64,000 bases of DNA from Corynebacterium lujinxingii (GTDB lineage: Bacteria; Actinomycetota; Actinomycetes; Mycobacteriales; Mycobacteriaceae), in assembly GCF_014490555.1 (NCBI RefSeq), contig NZ_CP061032.1:744001-808000 (forward strand), in the 5' to 3' direction. Position numbers and translations under genes: made by a program. The notes below the pieces were generated by a model, which did not search any database, was not told the DNA's origin, and saw only the letters and a program-made list of their open reading frames with translations. This document shows, in pieces, positions 33,127 through 42,778 of this stretch (position 1 is the first letter of the stretch; each line of letters opens with the position of its first letter).

Positions 33127-33203
33127 TAGCACCGCTGATTGTAGACCACCCGCGCCGGTGTCCAAAGACGGGGTGTGTCGGCGCGCGCTCTAGAGTAGGT
33201 CAC

Positions 33204-33827
33204 ATGGCTCGAACGCGAATGACAGCACCCCAGCGCAGGGACCAATTGATCGGCGTGGGGCGTCAAGCATTCGCGGAGCGCGGCTTCGACGGGATTGCGA
33301 TGGAGGAGATCGCGGCGCGCGCCGGGGTGTCCAAGCCGGTCGTCTATGAGCACTTCGGCAGCAAAGAGGGCCTCTACCAGGCGGTGGTGCGCGAAGAGAT
33401 GACCCGGCTGGAACAGACGATCACTGAGTCGATCCAGCAGGGTCGGTGGCGGGAGCGCATTGAACGCGGTGTGCTGGCGCTGCTGACGTACGTAGAGGAG
33501 GAAACCGACGGGTTCATCATCCTGGCGCACGGGCAACTGCCGGGGCAGGGCAGGACGTACTCGACGATCCTCAACCGTGTCACCGCCGAGGTCAGCCATT
33601 TGTTGGCGGAGGCGTTTAAACACCGTGGACTAGACGAGGCCATGGCCGGGTTGTACGGTCAGGCACTCGTCGGCACGGTGTCGAATTCCGCGTTGTGGTG
33701 GCTCGACGAGCGCGTCCCGGACAAGCACACTGTCGCCGCGCACATCTCCAACCTGTGTTGGAACGGGTTGCGCGGGATGGAGGCGCAGCCGCGCATCTAC
33801 GCCGGTGAAGCAGAGAAGGAAGCGTAA
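33204..33827 (+). CDS. TetR-family transcriptional regulator
   Basis: A 207-residue regulator. ATG 33204 is chosen since the region before it contains the tRNA. Residues ~12-58 form the TetR DNA-binding domain (RRDQLIGVGRQAFAERGFDGIAMEEI, then AARAGVSKPVVYEHFGSKEGLY). The remainder is helical and would bind an unknown ligand. It ends 3 bases before mfd, so the two are probably co-transcribed; a TetR gene before mfd is common in corynebacteria. Confidence 0.88.
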   Translation: MARTRMTAPQRRDQLIGVGRQAFAERGFDGIAMEEIAARAGVSKPVVYEHFGSKEGLYQAVVREEMTRLEQTITESIQQGRWRERIERGVLALLTYVEEETDGFIILAHGQLPGQGRTYSTILNRVTAEVSHLLAEAFKHRGLDEAMAGLYGQALVGTVSNSALWWLDERVPDKHTVAAHISNLCWNGLRGMEAQPRIYAGEAEKEA

Positions 33828-33830
33828 AAC

Positions 33831-36800
33831 ATGACTGAAACCACCCCTCCTGTCCTCGGCGGTCTGCTCACGCAGGCGCTGACGGATCCGAAACTCAAGG
33901 GTCTGGTCACGCACGTGGGCGAGGATTCGCTGCACATCACCGGCATTGACCAGGCGCGTTCCTGGGCCGTCGGGGCGATTGCGCGGGAGGCGCCGGTGCT
34001 GTTGGTCACTGCGACCGGGCACGAGGCGGAGGATCTGTCAGCCGAACTCAAGGCGATGCTTGGCGACGACCACGTCGCGCAGTTCCCCGCCTACGAAACC
34101 CTGCCGCATGAGCGGTTGTCGCCGGCTGCGGACATCGTCGGCAGGCGTGCGAAGGTGCTGTGGGAGATGCCGCGCGTGATCGTCGCCGCGGCGCGTGCCG
34201 TGTGTCAGCCGGTGCTGCCGGCGAACGAGCCGATCCGGGTTGCGGTGGGCCAGGAGCACGATTTTGAGGACCTGACCGAGCAGCTGGTCCACTTCGCCTA
34301 CAACCACGTGGACATGGTGGCAGGCCGCGGTGAGTTCGCCACGCGCGGCGGCATCATCGACGTCTTTCCGACCACCGCGGATAATCCGGTGCGCATCGAG
34401 TTCTGGGGCGATGAGGTCACCGATATCCGCTCGTTCGCCGTCGCCGACCAGCGCACCATCGACGACGTGAAACAGGTCGATCTTTTCCCTGCGAGGCAGT
34501 TGCTTATCGACGACTCCGTTGCCGCCAAAGCCGACGACCTGGCCCGCAAATTCCCGTCGAACCCGACGCTGTCGTCGCTGCTTGCGCGCATCTCGGAGAA
34601 GCAACCGGCCGACGGCATGGAAGCGCTCATCCCGGCGCTGACGGACAAGCAGTATTCGGTGCTGCCGGAGCTCATGCCGGCAGGTTCGGTGGTGCTGGTA
34701 ACCAACCCGGAAAAGGTCCGTGCCCGCATCGAGGATCTGGAGGCGACCGACCGGGAGTTCCTCGAGGCCGGCTGGGAGGCCGCTGCGATGGGTGCTGAAG
34801 GCCCCGTCGTGGTGGAGGGCCTGGACGTGTCCGCCTCGTCGTACCGCACCTACGAGTCGTTGGAGATCTCCGCGTCGAAGGCGGGCAGCGCGTGGTGGAC
34901 GTTCGCGCCGCCCGGCATGTTCACCGCCGATGACGCGGAGACACTGCCGCTGGAGTTTGAGCCCGCGCCCGCGCCGAAGGGGGACCCGAAGGCCATCGAG
35001 CAACTCTACGCCACACTCAAACTGCACGTCACGCAAAACCATGGCAAGGCCGCGTTTGTGGCGCCGGCGAAGGGCACGATCGACCGCATGGCGGAGCGCC
35101 TGCGTGAGCACGGGATTTCCGCACGTGTGGCCACTCCGGGTCTTGAGCCTGTCGACGGCGCGGTGACGCTCTACCAGGCGCTGTCGCACGCGGGGCTGGT
35201 TTTTAGCGGCCCGAACCTGGTCGTGGTCACGGAGACGGATCTGACCGGCAACCGCGTCGGTGACATCGCCGGTGCGAAACGCCGCGCACCCCGCCGCCGC
35301 AACCGGGTCGATCCGTTAGCGCTGCAGCCGGGGGACTTCGTGGTGCACGACACGCACGGCATCGGCAAGTTTGTGAAGATGGCGGAGCGCACCGTCAAGG
35401 CCGGCGACGAGGATTCGCGTCGCGAGTACATCGTGCTCGAGTACCAGCCGGCCAAGCGCGGCCAGCCCGGCGACCAGCTGTGGGTGCCGATGGAGTCGCT
35501 TGACCTGCTGAGCAAGTACACCGGGGGCGAGAAGCCGTCGTTAAGCAAAATGGGCGGCTCCGACTGGAAGTCGACGAAGCGTAAGGCGCGCGCCGCGGTG
35601 CGCGAGATCGCTGGCGAACTCGTTGAGCTCTACGCCAAGCGCCAGGCCGCGCCGGGCCACGCGTTCGCGCCGGATACCCCGTGGCAGCACGAGATGGAAG
35701 ACGCCTTTCCGTTTGTGGAGACGGAAGACCAGCTCACCGCCATCGAGGCCGTCAAGGAAGACATGGAAAAGCCCACGCCGATGGATCGCGTGATCGTCGG
35801 CGACGTGGGCTTTGGTAAGACTGAGGTCGCCGTGCGCGCGGCGTTCAAGGCTGTCCAGGACGGCAAGCAGGTTGCGGTGCTCGTGCCGACGACCCTGCTC
35901 GCCCAGCAGCACTTCTCCACGTTCGACCAGCGTATGGACGGCTTCGGGGTGGAAATCCGTGAGCTGTCTCGCTTTACCTCCGCGGCCGATTCCAAGAAGA
36001 TCATGGCGGGGCTGGCGGACGGCTCCATCGACATCGTCATCGGCACCCACCGCCTGCTGCAGACGGGCGTGCAGTGGAAGAACTTAGGCCTGATCATTGT
36101 CGACGAGGAGCAGCGCTTCGGTGTCGAGCACAAGGAGCACATCAAGGCGCTGAAGTCGCATGTGGACGTGCTCACCATGACCGCAACCCCGATTCCGCGC
36201 ACGCTCGAGATGTCACTGACCGGCATCCGCGAGATGACCTCGATCACCACCGCGCCCGAAGACCGCCACCCGGTGCTGACGTACGTCGGACCGCAGGAGG
36301 ACAAGCAGGTCGCCGCCGCGATCCGCCGCGAGCTGCTTCGCGACGGCCAGGTGTTCTACATCCACAACAAGGTCTCCGACATTGAAAAAACTGCCCGCCA
36401 ACTGCGCGAGCTGGTGCCGGAAGCGCGCGTCGTCGTCGCGCACGGCCAGATGAGCGAGCAGGTCCTCGAGCAGACGGTGCAGGGCTTCTGGAACCGCGAG
36501 TACGACGTCATGGTGTGCACGACGATCGTGGAAACCGGTTTGGACATCGCCAACGCCAACACGCTTATCGTGGAAAACGCGCAAAACATGGGCCTGTCGC
36601 AGCTGCACCAGCTGCGCGGCCGCGTGGGACGTTCCCGCGAGCGCGCCTACGCCTACTTCCTGTACCCGAAGGACAAAACGCTCACCGAGACCTCCTACGA
36701 CCGCCTGGCCACCATCGCCCAGAACAACGATCTGGGCGCCGGCATGGCGGTGGCGCAGAAGGACTTGGAGATGCGCGGCGCCGGCAACGTGCTGGGCGCG

Positions 36801-37451
36801 GAGCAGTCCGGCCACATCGCCGGTGTGGGTTTCGACATGTACGTGCGCCTCGTAAGCGAGGCCGTGGAGACTTTTAAGGGCCTGATGAGCGGCGAGCCTG
36901 TCGACGCCACCGACAAGGGCCCGAAGGAAATCCGCGTCGACCTGCCCGTCGACGCGCACATCCCAGAGACGTACATCAACTCCGAGCGCCTGCGTCTGGA
37001 GGTCTACCGCAAGCTCGCAGAAGCGCGTGACGACGACGCCCTGGCCGCCGCAGCCGACGACATGGTCGACCGTTTCGGCGCCCTGCCGACCGAGGTCCAG
37101 CACCTCATGGCCGTGGCGCGTTTGCGAAACCAAGCCCGCGCGGTGGGGGTTTCCGACATACTCACCCAAGGCACCCGCATCAAGCTGCACCCGGTGGAGC
37201 TGCCGGATTCAAAGCAGGTGCGTCTGAAGCGGCTCTACCCGGGCGCGAACTTCCGCGCCGCGGCGAAGGCGCTGCAGGTGCCGATGCCGCGCGAGTCGAA
37301 GGCGATCAACAGCCCAAACTTGCGCGACATGGAACTGCTGCAGTGGGTCGCGGACCTTCTGGCGGACATGCTGGACGCCCCGAAAATCTCCGTTGCGGGA
37401 TCCACGGTGGCCGACGAACCGAAGAAAAAGGTCTTCTCCGTTAGCGAGTAG
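33831..37451 (+). CDS. mfd: Transcription-repair coupling factor Mfd
   Basis: A 1,206-residue protein, full length for the family. It begins with the UvrB-like module (VLLVTATGHEAEDLSAEL, FPAYETLPHERLSP), then the RNA-polymerase-interacting Tudor-like domain (LQPGDFVVHDTHGIGKF, about residue 498), then the RecG-like translocase: Walker A GDVGFGKTEVAVRAAF (~657), DEEQRFGV (~757), TATPIPRTL (~785), and LHQLRGRVGRS as motif VI. It displaces RNA polymerase stalled at lesions and recruits UvrA. The C-terminal TRCF domain is intact. Confidence 0.97.
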   Translation: MTETTPPVLGGLLTQALTDPKLKGLVTHVGEDSLHITGIDQARSWAVGAIAREAPVLLVTATGHEAEDLSAELKAMLGDDHVAQFPAYETLPHERLSPAADIVGRRAKVLWEMPRVIVAAARAVCQPVLPANEPIRVAVGQEHDFEDLTEQLVHFAYNHVDMVAGRGEFATRGGIIDVFPTTADNPVRIEFWGDEVTDIRSFAVADQRTIDDVKQVDLFPARQLLIDDSVAAKADDLARKFPSNPTLSSLLARISEKQPADGMEALIPALTDKQYSVLPELMPAGSVVLVTNPEKVRARIEDLEATDREFLEAGWEAAAMGAEGPVVVEGLDVSASSYRTYESLEISASKAGSAWWTFAPPGMFTADDAETLPLEFEPAPAPKGDPKAIEQLYATLKLHVTQNHGKAAFVAPAKGTIDRMAERLREHGISARVATPGLEPVDGAVTLYQALSHAGLVFSGPNLVVVTETDLTGNRVGDIAGAKRRAPRRRNRVDPLALQPGDFVVHDTHGIGKFVKMAERTVKAGDEDSRREYIVLEYQPAKRGQPGDQLWVPMESLDLLSKYTGGEKPSLSKMGGSDWKSTKRKARAAVREIAGELVELYAKRQAAPGHAFAPDTPWQHEMEDAFPFVETEDQLTAIEAVKEDMEKPTPMDRVIVGDVGFGKTEVAVRAAFKAVQDGKQVAVLVPTTLLAQQHFSTFDQRMDGFGVEIRELSRFTSAADSKKIMAGLADGSIDIVIGTHRLLQTGVQWKNLGLIIVDEEQRFGVEHKEHIKALKSHVDVLTMTATPIPRTLEMSLTGIREMTSITTAPEDRHPVLTYVGPQEDKQVAAAIRRELLRDGQVFYIHNKVSDIEKTARQLRELVPEARVVVAHGQMSEQVLEQTVQGFWNREYDVMVCTTIVETGLDIANANTLIVENAQNMGLSQLHQLRGRVGRSRERAYAYFLYPKDKTLTETSYDRLATIAQNNDLGAGMAVAQKDLEMRGAGNVLGAEQSGHIAGVGFDMYVRLVSEAVETFKGLMSGEPVDATDKGPKEIRVDLPVDAHIPETYINSERLRLEVYRKLAEARDDDALAAAADDMVDRFGALPTEVQHLMAVARLRNQARAVGVSDILTQGTRIKLHPVELPDSKQVRLKRLYPGANFRAAAKALQVPMPRESKAINSPNLRDMELLQWVADLLADMLDAPKISVAGSTVADEPKKKVFSVSE

Positions 37452-37454
37452 GTG

Positions 37455-38075
37455 CTACAACATCGCCGGCAGGATGAACAGCATTCCGATGCTCCACGTC
37501 AGGTGGACCGCGATGGGGGAGTACAGCCGGCCGGTGCGCACTGCCTCAAAATAGGTCACCGCGCCGAGCACGCCCGCGGCAAACACGAGCAGCGGCACAC
37601 CCATGACGATGGTGACCACGCAGTAGATCAGGGTCGACCACACGCCAGCCTGGACGACGCTTTGCCCGCCGGCGCGCAGTTGGCGCGGCACAGCGTCGCG
37701 GAAGACAAGTTCCTCGCCGACGCCATTGACGACGAGCACCAGCAGCGTCAGCAGATACCCACCCTTATTGGGCGTGTCTAGGATCTCCGCCACGGGGCCG
37801 GAGAGCAGCGGGATTCGGCTGACCACGAGCGCGCCGACCATGAACACCACCACCAGTGCGGCGCCGATAAGCACGCCGCGGAGCACGTCGCGTGCCTTGT
37901 TTGGCCCGGCGAACGCGCGGCGGTTGCCCATCATCCACCAGGCGGAGATGTAGACCACGGCCGTAAACGCGGTTGCCCAGTAGAACCCGGGCGAGCCGTC
38001 GCCAGCCCGGCGCGCGAGAAAAAGCTCCAGCGCACCGAGTGCGCAGGGAAGTAGGAACAACCATTGCCTGGTCAA
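37455..38075 (-). CDS. CPBP-family membrane protein, partly degenerate motifs
   Basis: A 206-residue membrane protein with about six hydrophobic segments. Motif 1 of CPBP (Rce1-like) proteases is clear as GEELVFRDAVPRQL, but motif 2 (F-x3-H) is not evident and the last motif reads HLTWS instead of H-x3-N. It may be catalytically altered. Family members process or protect membrane substrates. It converges with mfd, the stops lying 3 bases apart. Confidence 0.78.
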   Translation of the reverse strand: MTRQWLFLLPCALGALELFLARRAGDGSPGFYWATAFTAVVYISAWWMMGNRRAFAGPNKARDVLRGVLIGAALVVVFMVGALVVSRIPLLSGPVAEILDTPNKGGYLLTLLVLVVNGVGEELVFRDAVPRQLRAGGQSVVQAGVWSTLIYCVVTIVMGVPLLVFAAGVLGAVTYFEAVRTGRLYSPIAVHLTWSIGMLFILPAML

Positions 38076-38148
38076 GTGGGATCTCCGTCCGGGTGATCTG
38101 GCGATACGGTTGCCAGATTACCGGGCGAGTCCCGCGGGCAGTGAGCTG

Positions 38149-39477
38149 CTACTTCACGGAGAAGATGATCATCTCTGTGTCGTCTGGTTTGCCGCGGTAG
38201 CGGCCGTCGTCGCCGGGGAAGTTATTGTCTAATGCAGTCAGGTAGCGGCCGTCCTCCAACTGGACGATGGTCTCGACGCTCAGTAGCGCGAACGCGAACG
38301 GATCGCCGACACCGTAGGCGCGGGCGTCGGAAACCATGCCGATCTTGTCCGGGTTGGCGATGTCGAGCAGGTCCGCCATGAGTTTCTTGTTCACCGTCGT
38401 GCCAGCTTCAATATTCTTGAAGTCCGCGACCTCAAAGACCTTCTTCAATTCCGCATCCGAGCCGCGGAAGTCGTCGCGTTCGAGCACGAGCAGGCGGCCG
38501 TCCTTGGTCAGGAAGGCATCGCCGATGAGTGCGTCGTCGCCCTCGGCAAGGTAGGTCCACGTCTTGCCGGTGTATTCGCCGGTTTCGGTGTCGAACTGGG
38601 AAATGACGCGCTCACGCTTGTCCTTCGCGTTGTCGAGGTAGCCCTCGAAGATCGGGTACAGGTAGCGGCCGTCCCATGCCATGGCTTCAAAACCTTTGGA
38701 GTTGCGCAGGTTCGGCTGTTCGTCGTCAAGCGTCGGGTTCGATGGGCTCTTCACCCCCGGGTACGCGTAGGGCGCTTCGAGTAGGGTGCCGTTTTCATCG
38801 ACGTGCAGGATGTAGGGGCCGAACTCTTCGCCGATCCAGAAGGAACCGTCGGCGGCCTGGACGAACGACTCCGGGTCGAAGTCTGCACCGGTGAGCAGAC
38901 GATCTTCAGTGTCGTTGTTGACGATGCCCCACGGGATCTTGCCGTTGGGGTCCTTCAGCGAGATGTAGTCGAGGACCTCAACGCCGCCAGTGTTCTTCGG
39001 GTCTGGAGCCGTCTCGGCCGTCTCCCAATTCGGTTTCACTGTGTAGACGCGCAGGAGGAAGTCGGAGGAGTTCTTCTTCGAGCCGAAGCCGTTGTCGGGC
39101 AGTGCGTAGAAGGTGCCGTCACCGATTTCGATCATGCCGGAGAACCCCGGAATGACCTGGCCCTTAAACGGGTGGGTTTGCCCGTTGCCGTCGAAGGCGT
39201 CCTTGCCCGAGTCAGGGCCCGGTGCCTGGTAGAGGGCGGAGAGTTTAGCGCGGCCCTCGAGGACCGGGCCAGTCACCTCGGGAGCAGGTGTGGAGGTGGC
39301 CGGGGAATCGCCGCGGTTGCTGGAACCGGCATGCTCTGAGCTGCCACCGGTTGCTGCAACAATGACGCCGCCGACCAGCCCGCCAACGAGGAATGCGCCA
39401 GCGACAGCTGCGATGAGCTGTTCGAGGTTGAGGTCCTTGACCAAGTGATTGAGCGGGGGAGGAAGTTGGATGTTCAT
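38149..39477 (-). CDS. Secreted/anchored esterase-like phytase-domain protein
   Basis: A 442-residue protein. I begin at the ATG whose product reads MNIQLPPPLNHLVKDL, because the longer frame runs upstream without a ribosome site. One membrane segment lies at ~19-42 (LIAAVAGAFLVGGLVGGVIVAA), then a Ser/Thr/Pro linker. The body is a beta-propeller-like 'esterase-like activity of phytase' domain: GMIEIGDGTFYALPDNGFGSK, EVLDYISLKDPN, WIGEEFGPYILHVDENG, LTALDNNFPGDDG. It probably acts outside the membrane; substrate unknown. Confidence 0.82.
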   Translation of the reverse strand: MNIQLPPPLNHLVKDLNLEQLIAAVAGAFLVGGLVGGVIVAATGGSSEHAGSSNRGDSPATSTPAPEVTGPVLEGRAKLSALYQAPGPDSGKDAFDGNGQTHPFKGQVIPGFSGMIEIGDGTFYALPDNGFGSKKNSSDFLLRVYTVKPNWETAETAPDPKNTGGVEVLDYISLKDPNGKIPWGIVNNDTEDRLLTGADFDPESFVQAADGSFWIGEEFGPYILHVDENGTLLEAPYAYPGVKSPSNPTLDDEQPNLRNSKGFEAMAWDGRYLYPIFEGYLDNAKDKRERVISQFDTETGEYTGKTWTYLAEGDDALIGDAFLTKDGRLLVLERDDFRGSDAELKKVFEVADFKNIEAGTTVNKKLMADLLDIANPDKIGMVSDARAYGVGDPFAFALLSVETIVQLEDGRYLTALDNNFPGDDGRYRGKPDDTEMIIFSVK

Positions 39478-39636
39478 ATGCCATTGCCTTAGGAATTGAC
39501 TGCGACTGAGGGAAGTACTCAGGCGAAACTTACATTCCGCACAGGGAGTGTACGGCGGCAAAGCCGCTTCCGCTCGGCGAGTTTTTCCAGGCGATTCCCG
39601 CCGGGAGGCACCGGGGAAGTACCATATTCCTCCGGC

Positions 39637-39710
39637 GCCCCCATAGCCCAATTGGCAGAGGCAGCGGACTTAAAATCCGTTCAGTGTCGGTTCGAGCCCG
39701 ACTGGGGGCA
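39637..39710 (+). tRNA. tRNA-Leu (anticodon TAA), short variable arm
   Basis: 74 bases: acceptor GCCCCCA/TGGGGGC, anticodon stem GCGGA/TCCGT around loop CTTAAAA with anticodon TAA, T arm GTCGG-TTCGAGC-CCGAC. The variable region is only a few bases, unlike most bacterial tRNA-Leu; compact TAA tRNA-Leu genes have, as I recall, been seen in actinobacteria. CCA is not encoded. Confidence 0.88.
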
Positions 39711-39716
39711 CAAGTT

Positions 39717-40758
39717 CTAGCCTTCGCGCCGTGTTCCGTCGGAGGACACTTCAGCATTCATCGGCACGTCGGCCATGTCGATGCCTTGCGGGAATGCGGT
39801 GGCGAGCGCGTCGGCAAAACGCTTCGCCCGCTCGTCGTTTCCGTTTGCGTTGTAGTGCACCTCGTCGCCGGCGAGGAACCAGTCCTGGTGTGCTCGGGCT
39901 TCTTGCGCCCAGTCAAACACCACCACGTTGCGGTGTTCCGCTGCCACCCAGCATGCCCCCGCGGTAGAGCACGATGTCGTTTTGCTCGATCATGACACTC
40001 AGCAGGACAATGCCGCCAATACCGACTGTGCCGATGAGCACCGATGCGACAGGACCGAAGCTAACGCGTTTGCCTTCGTGGCTCCGGGTGGCCACCACGA
40101 TGGCTAGGGCGGCGCCAAGAAGGAGCCCCCCGGCGCGGGTGTCTGTCCCTTCGTAGATGCGGGTGGGATCCACGCCCGGGGTGGCTAGTACGGCCATGAG
40201 CAGGTATGAAGCAGTAGCCAGAAGCGCCGTCGCCGCAGCGACGAGACGCGGTTTACGCAGCACTTTCAGCAACACCCACAAGAGGAGTGGCCACACGAGG
40301 TAGAACTGTTCCTCGATAGACAGCGACCACATGTGGTCTAACGGCCCTGGGCCTTGGAAACGGTCGAAATACGAGGCGCCGGTGGCGATGTTGTGCCAGT
40401 TGTTCACGAAGAACACTGAGCTCAGCGCTTCCCAGCCGTGAGTTTTCAACGCGTCAGGTTCGAGTGCGGCGCTAAGCACCACCACCGCAGCGACGGTTGT
40501 GAGCATTGCCGGCGCGAGACGACGGAAACGACGGAACCAGAAGGACGACAAACGCATGGTGTCGTCGCGAAGCTTGGAGCCCATCAGCCCCAGCGTGATC
40601 AGATAGCCGGAAAGGGTGAAAAATACCCCGACGCCAAGCAAGCCGCCCTGAAAGACGGGGACATCGAGGTGGTAGGCGATAACGAGGAAGACCGCGATCG
40701 TGCGAAGCCCGTCGAGGGCGGGCACGTAGCGGGTCGATCCATGAACAGGTTTGGGCAC
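39717..40758 (-). pseudogene. Broken acyltransferase (OafA/YrhL type with SGNH tail)
   Basis: The N-terminal ~270 residues are a normal acyltransferase-3 domain: ALDGLRTIAVFLVIAYHL, GVFFTLSGYLITL, FRRFRRLAPAM, WSLSIEEQFYLVWPLLLWV. At about 39,950 the frame leaves the domain and stops at 39,913. The last ~70 residues of an SGNH hydrolase, with the catalytic-type DEVH in FLAGDEVHYNANG, continue in another frame to 39,717. Family members are usually 600 residues or more, so roughly the central third (last membrane helices and most of the SGNH domain) is missing. This indicates an internal deletion with frameshift. Confidence 0.8.
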
Positions 40759-40806
40759 AGGTTAGTTACTTTAGCGCCGGGGGTTCGTCGCTTAGCAATC
40801 GTGCCC

Positions 40807-41163
40807 TCAGCGATCTCCCAGCGACAGGGCAGCCTTGATCAGCGGAATCTGGAGCGGCAAGCGGCCAATGGAGACGATTTGCTTCTGCCACGGCTCGTCG
40901 CGCCACTGCCACGCCATGTTGAAGTTGGCGGGCCACACCGCGGTCAGTAGCGCTGCGGCGAATTTGCCACCGACGGATCGGGTGTTCTTGTTGGCCAGCA
41001 GGGTGGCAGCAGCGAGCTCGGCCAAACCCGAGGCGTAGGTGTACGCGCGCGGGGAACCGGGCAGCGAATCCGGCACGATGCCGTCGAACGGCTCGGGCTT
41101 TACAAAGTGCAAAGCGCCGGCGCCGGCGAACAATGGGATCAGCAACTTTTCGAGCAATTTCAT
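40807..41163 (-). CDS. DoxX-like small membrane protein
   Basis: A 118-residue protein starting MKLLEKLLIPLFAGAGALHFV; this ATG overlaps the previous stop as ATGA (41160-41163), so it is preferred over the ATG 15 bases upstream. Three or four hydrophobic segments, and the HFVKPEPFDGIVPDSLPG stretch, are typical of DoxX-like proteins. It ends the ABC transporter operon. Role unknown; no link to transport is demonstrated. Confidence 0.75.
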   Translation of the reverse strand: MKLLEKLLIPLFAGAGALHFVKPEPFDGIVPDSLPGSPRAYTYASGLAELAAATLLANKNTRSVGGKFAAALLTAVWPANFNMAWQWRDEPWQKQIVSIGRLPLQIPLIKAALSLGDR

Positions 41164-42086
41164 TTGTTTTCCATCCAATCTTGAGCAATTACAGCCGGTT
41201 CTGCATGCTCCTCACCCACGTTACGCAGGTTCATTGCAACGAGGTCTTGGGTGGTAAGCGTCGCGTTGATCGAGTTGACAGCATCGAGGGCGCCGTCCGG
41301 AAGCGCCCCAGCGCGCACCACCGGCACCACGTTTTGCGGCGGGATGAGCAGCTGCGGGTCTTCTAGGGTTACAAGATCCGCCTCGGAGCCGTCGCTAAGC
41401 AAAGCGGGGGAGGTTGTGAAGATGTTTGCAGTGTTCGCAGCGCCTTCGACCAATGCGGCGACGGTGAGCGGGCCGCCACCGTCAGAGATGGGGCTGACAG
41501 TGATCTTGCCCGCGTCGATGCCGTAGACGTCGGTGAGACCCTTCGGGCCGTAAGGGCGCTCGGCGAATTCGGGAGGAGCGGCGACGGTGATTGCGTCGAG
41601 CTTGTCCAAATCGGCGATCGTCTTCAGGTCGAATTGGTCTGCGGTCGCTCGCGTGACGCGGTAGGCGTCTTTGGACTCCGCCGGGCTGAACTCGCCGGCC
41701 TCAAGGTCATCGGGAAGCACTTCGGTGAGGGTGGCGCGCACATCGTCCGCGCCAGCACCCTGCTCCAATTCGCCGTAGTACTGGGTGAGGTTGCCAGCGT
41801 ATTCCGGAACGATGTCGATGGTGCCTTCTTCCAGCGCCTTGAGGTACACCTCGCGTGAGCCGATGCCGGACTTTATTTCAACGTTATATCCCGCTTGGCG
41901 CAGCGCCTCCGCCCAGATTTGGCCGATGATCTCCGATTCAGGGAAATTCGCGGTGCCGAGAGAGACGGTTTCGCCGGATGAGCCACCACCCGCTGCGTCA
42001 GAATCCAACGGATCTGCTGAGCTGCATCCGGCAACCAGCAAGGTTGCGGATGCGAGGAGGGCTGTTGCTGCGCGTGAAATGTGCAT
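41160..42086 (-). CDS. Osmoprotectant/betaine-type ABC transporter substrate-binding lipoprotein
   Basis: A 308-residue lipoprotein with lipobox VAGC (Cys21). The mature part has the OpuAC/ProX-type pattern: LGTANFPESEIIGQIWAEAL, IKSGIGSREVYLKALEEGTIDIVPEYAGNL, and IDAGKITVSPISDGGGPLTV. Substrates of the family are glycine betaine, choline, carnitine or, in recent examples, ergothioneine; the substrate cannot be read from sequence. Follows two permeases in one operon. Confidence 0.85.
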   Translation of the reverse strand: MHISRAATALLASATLLVAGCSSADPLDSDAAGGGSSGETVSLGTANFPESEIIGQIWAEALRQAGYNVEIKSGIGSREVYLKALEEGTIDIVPEYAGNLTQYYGELEQGAGADDVRATLTEVLPDDLEAGEFSPAESKDAYRVTRATADQFDLKTIADLDKLDAITVAAPPEFAERPYGPKGLTDVYGIDAGKITVSPISDGGGPLTVAALVEGAANTANIFTTSPALLSDGSEADLVTLEDPQLLIPPQNVVPVVRAGALPDGALDAVNSINATLTTQDLVAMNLRNVGEEHAEPAVIAQDWMENK

Positions 42087-42097
42087 GCTTGCTTATG

Positions 42098-42775
42098 TTA
42101 CCTGTGCGAACGAAGTTTCGGCTGGGCGAGGCGCTGGATTGTTGCGAAGGTGAGATCAACGATAAGTGCCAGCGCGGTGACCGCGAGCGCTCCTGCCACC
42201 ATGCGGGAATAGTCCTGCACGGCGAGGCCGTCGATAAGCAGACGCCCCAACCCGCCAAGACCGATATAGGCCACCACCGTAGTGGTGGCTAACACCTGGG
42301 CGACGCAGGAGCGCAACCCACCAATAATCACCGGCGCACCCAGCGGCAGTTCCACCCTGGTAAGAATCTGGCGCTCGCTGTAGCCGGCCGCTCTTGCGGA
42401 AAGAACAACATCACGAGGCACAGCATCGAATGCTGCGACGATACCGGCAAGAAGCGGGGCGGTACCGAGCAACATCAACGCGATGGTTGCGGGGATGATG
42501 GGCACGGTGACACCCTTCGGCAGCGTCACGGAGAGGTACGTGATCATGCCAAGTGCTGGTAGCGCACGTAGCGCGCCGGCCACGGAAACCACGAGCGAGG
42601 ACCCGCGCTTGGTGTGGCCAACCCACAATCCGAGTGGGACGGCGATAAGGGCGGTGGCCGCTACCGCAAGAGCTGAATACCCAAGGTGCTGCGCGACACG
42701 GGCGCCAAGGCCGGAGGGTCCGGACCAGCTTCCTGGATCAGTGAGGTAGGCAAGCGCCTCCATAATGAAATTCAT
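42098..42775 (-). CDS. Betaine-type ABC transporter permease 2
   Basis: A 225-residue permease with five to six membrane helices and the binding-protein-dependent loop VLSARAAGYSERQILTRVELPLGAPVIIGGL (EAA-like). It pairs with the neighbouring permease 3 bases away; two permease subunits are usual for OpuB/OpuC-type importers. Imports the ligand delivered by the lipoprotein. Confidence 0.87.
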   Translation of the reverse strand: MNFIMEALAYLTDPGSWSGPSGLGARVAQHLGYSALAVAATALIAVPLGLWVGHTKRGSSLVVSVAGALRALPALGMITYLSVTLPKGVTVPIIPATIALMLLGTAPLLAGIVAAFDAVPRDVVLSARAAGYSERQILTRVELPLGAPVIIGGLRSCVAQVLATTTVVAYIGLGGLGRLLIDGLAVQDYSRMVAGALAVTALALIVDLTFATIQRLAQPKLRSHR

Positions 42776-42778
42776 GCC

